Assembly (NCBI RefSeq): GCF_016862375.1
Contig: NZ_BOMV01000026.1
Location: forward strand, 120,057 to 184,056
Length of the DNA: 64,000 bases
Direction of reading: 5' to 3'
Origin: Paractinoplanes rishiriensis
GTDB taxonomy: Bacteria > Actinomycetota > Actinomycetes > Mycobacteriales > Micromonosporaceae
The notes below the pieces were generated by a model. It was given only the letters and a program-made list of their open reading frames with translations, made no database searches and was not told the DNA's origin. A program made the translations under genes and the position numbers. This document shows positions 62,642 through 64,000 of this stretch, piece after piece; positions within the stretch are counted from its first letter, which is position 1; the number at the start of each line of letters is the position of its first letter.

Positions 62642-63202
62642 TCAGGGGCGGGCCCATCCTTTCCAGAACCGGGCGAACTTGCGGCGGTACTTATCGTCCG
62701 GCTCGGCGTCGATCAGCTCCAGCGCGGTCGACCGCACATTGTCGTCGCCGGTCGCGTCGTAAAGCAGGCGCAAGGTCTCGACGATGTCGCTGCGTACCAG
62801 GGTGCCGTTCTTCTCGGTGAAGCTGTCGCCGTAGCGCTTACTCACGGTGGCGAGCAGGGCGGAACGGCGCTCGGTGCCGCCGGCCAGCCCGATCCGCCAG
62901 AGTGAGCGCAGGCTGTGCCGGGCGGTGACGAACTTCGGGTCCTTGGTGACGGCGATCAGCGCGTCCAGGTCGCCGAGAATGCGGTCGCCGGGGTCGTGCG
63001 CCGCGAAGTTGCAGAGCAGTTGGGCGGCGATCGACCGCTGGTGGTTGTCGGCGTCGGCGAGGTGGCCCACGACGTCCGCCCACACGGCATCGGCCCAGTC
63101 CACGGGTTCGGCGGTCGCTTCCATGAGGATCTCGTACGCCTCACCGCGGCGTACCCGGTCGGCCACCCAGAGGTTCGGATACAGCGGGTGCACGTCGCTC
63201 AT
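62642..63202 (-). CDS. Helical (HEAT-like) hypothetical protein
   Basis: 186 residues from ATG 63202, which overlaps the preceding gene's stop (ATGA). All-helical with repeated helix pairs of about 35-40 residues: DWADAVWADVVGHLADAD, QRSIAAQLLCNFAAHDPG, LDALIAVTKDPKFVTARHSL and IVETLRLLYDATGDDNVRST. This spacing looks like HEAT/ARM repeats. No signal peptide. Second gene of a two-gene unit with 63199-63534; such small coupled pairs near chromosome accessory zones are sometimes immunity proteins, which I cannot show here. Confidence 0.7.
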   Translation of the reverse strand: MSDVHPLYPNLWVADRVRRGEAYEILMEATAEPVDWADAVWADVVGHLADADNHQRSIAAQLLCNFAAHDPGDRILGDLDALIAVTKDPKFVTARHSLRSLWRIGLAGGTERRSALLATVSKRYGDSFTEKNGTLVRSDIVETLRLLYDATGDDNVRSTALELIDAEPDDKYRRKFARFWKGWARP

Positions 63203-63534
63203 GGGTCAACCTCTTCGTCTAGGTCATCGTCGTTGTCGAACGGCTCGTCGCTCCACCGCCACCTTGCCTCCTGCCCGTCCACCCGGAGCAGAAACTCGGG
63301 CACGCGTGCCCCGTCCGGGTAATGCAGAGCGACGGCGTTCCGAACCGCCAGATACGACGAGTCACCCTCATCGTCATAACTCTCAAGCAGCGCCCGCACC
63401 GCGCCGAACCCGTCGAGTTCCTCGATTCGCGCGTAGAGCCACGGAAAGGCGCCGTCCTTGACAACCAGCCGTGCGAGTAACTCACCGTCGTCGCCGAACC
63501 GTCGCAGTGTCCAGACCTCGCCCTGATCCCCCAC
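63199..63534 (-). CDS. Small acidic hypothetical protein
   Basis: 111 residues from GTG 63534. Beta-rich: EVWTLRRFGDDGELLARLVV, FPWLYARIEELDGFGAVRAL, SYLAVRNAVALHYPDGARV, FLLRVDGQEARWRWS, then a very acidic tail (DNDDDLDEEVDP). No signal peptide, membrane helix or recognised domain. Translation is coupled to the downstream helical protein by ATGA, so the two probably act together. Confidence 0.68.
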   Translation of the reverse strand: MGDQGEVWTLRRFGDDGELLARLVVKDGAFPWLYARIEELDGFGAVRALLESYDDEGDSSYLAVRNAVALHYPDGARVPEFLLRVDGQEARWRWSDEPFDNDDDLDEEVDP

Positions 63535-64000
63535 GGCCGCCGACTGTAGCGACGCCCCTGATCCGGCCGGCCACCGACCCGATCTTGGTGGTTGGCCCGG
63601 CGGGACCAGAGCCGGAGCACGGCAGGGGTGTGCGCGATAGGCGGCGCCGTCCGGGCCACCACGTCCACCGCGCTGTCGTCCGCGCTGTCGTCCGCGCTGT
63701 CGTCCGCGCTGTAGTCCGCGCTGTCGTCCTCGGCCAGATGTCGTCGAGTTGCTGTCGTTGCCGACAGCAGATCGCCAAGATCGGTCGCGTGCGTCCCAGC
63801 GACGCCCTTTAAAGAGTATTTATACGATTTATCAGGTGGGGCGATCGTCCTGCGGGATGGATAGTTCAGATGCCGGGATGGCGTCTCGGGGTGGTGAGAG
63901 GACCAAGGTCCGCAACGCGGACGGAGCGCGGAAGGAGCGCGGTTGGTGGGCGCGGAGTAGGCGGGGTGGGGTGCAGCGGGTGGGGTGGGGCGCGGTGGGG
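63535..64000. other. Gene-poor end of window
   Basis: No open frame in this stretch has normal codon use. It holds the 12-bp tandem repeat (63671-63730), an AT-rich island at 63808-63834 (TTTAAAGAGTATTTATACG), an element GACCAAGGTC at 63901, and a G-run-rich end from 63958 (GGGGTGGGG repeats), which could form G-quadruplexes or belong to a promoter or gene start beyond the edge. Confidence 0.5.
63671..63730 (+). repeat. Tandem repeat, 5 x 12 bp
   Basis: CGCTGTCGTCCG is repeated five times; the fourth unit has one change (CGCTGTAGTCCG) and the last ends CCT. On either strand it translates to periodic tetrapeptides (AVVR or TTAR), but neither frame looks like a real gene. Confidence 0.9.

Noticed and set aside
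63482..63778. Minus-strand frame with TTAR repeats
   Set aside because: Produced by the 12-bp tandem repeat; flanks lack coding bias.

Overview
The window is about 72% GC by eye, with almost every third codon position G or C, many GTG starts, ATGA/GTGA gene overlaps and large secreted hydrolases. This fits a filamentous actinomycete. A Micromonosporaceae member such as Actinoplanes is my inference from gene content, not a proven assignment. I saw no tRNA, rRNA, CRISPR array, integrase or transposase. Gene order looks like ordinary chromosome with accessory islands.

Layout. 0-5 kb: plant-polymer degradation (AA10 LPMO with a CebR-type operator, a GH-A glycosidase, and a PL1 pectate lyase divergent from it over a 34-bp palindrome). 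5-8.4 kb: ECF sigma factor, anti-sigma, ABC ATPase and permease in one overlapping operon. 8.4-17 kb: TetR/MFS efflux pair, DUF4232 lipoprotein, ArsR-like regulator with a DoxX-like membrane protein, OmpR-type two-component system with a PepSY protein, TetR and a short-chain cis-prenyl transferase. 17-27 kb: secreted proteins, namely a three-gene operon (protease-prodomain-like protein, sedolisin, zinc-ribbon membrane protein) facing a TrmB/LuxR regulator, then a lysyl-oxidase homologue and an M36 metalloprotease. 27-37 kb: a c-di-GMP protein, DoxX, a copper-storage (Csp-like) neighbourhood, a cobalamin riboswitch in front of an Mrr-like gene, an MBL-like protein, an atypical Nramp transporter and a DyP peroxidase. 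37-41 kb: a 1336-residue protein with the soluble adenylyl cyclase layout (two cyclase domains, STAND ATPase, TPRs). 41-48 kb: PL3 pectate lyase, arabinose-isomerase-family enzyme behind a canonical promoter and LacI-like site, acyl-CoA dehydrogenase, MBL hydrolase, GntR regulator. 48-52 kb: a TIR-NACHT protein with an FGE/C-type-lectin-like segment, a likely antiphage sensor-effector. 52-62 kb: second LPMO, a KhtT-like antiporter regulator, and an unbroken operon of NarL-type two-component system, the Mrp antiporter (MrpA-B fusion, C, D, E, F, G) and a PIG-L deacetylase. 62-64 kb: a TPR pseudogene scrap, two coupled hypothetical genes, and a repeat-rich, gene-poor end.

How genes work together. 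Pectin and cellulose utilisation (PL1, PL3, GH, arabinose-isomerase-family protein, LPMOs) is spread through the window but shares operator logic (CebR-like and LacI-like palindromes). Several regulators sit beside recognisable target sites: TetR (9.2 kb), OmpR-type TTCAG repeats (12.8 and 14.9 kb), TetR (15.5 kb) and an 18-bp inverted repeat (53.8 kb). The items most worth following up are the TIR-NACHT protein, the B12 riboswitch on an Mrr-like gene, the two-component/Mrp operon, the sAC-like protein, and the prodomain-like/sedolisin operon.
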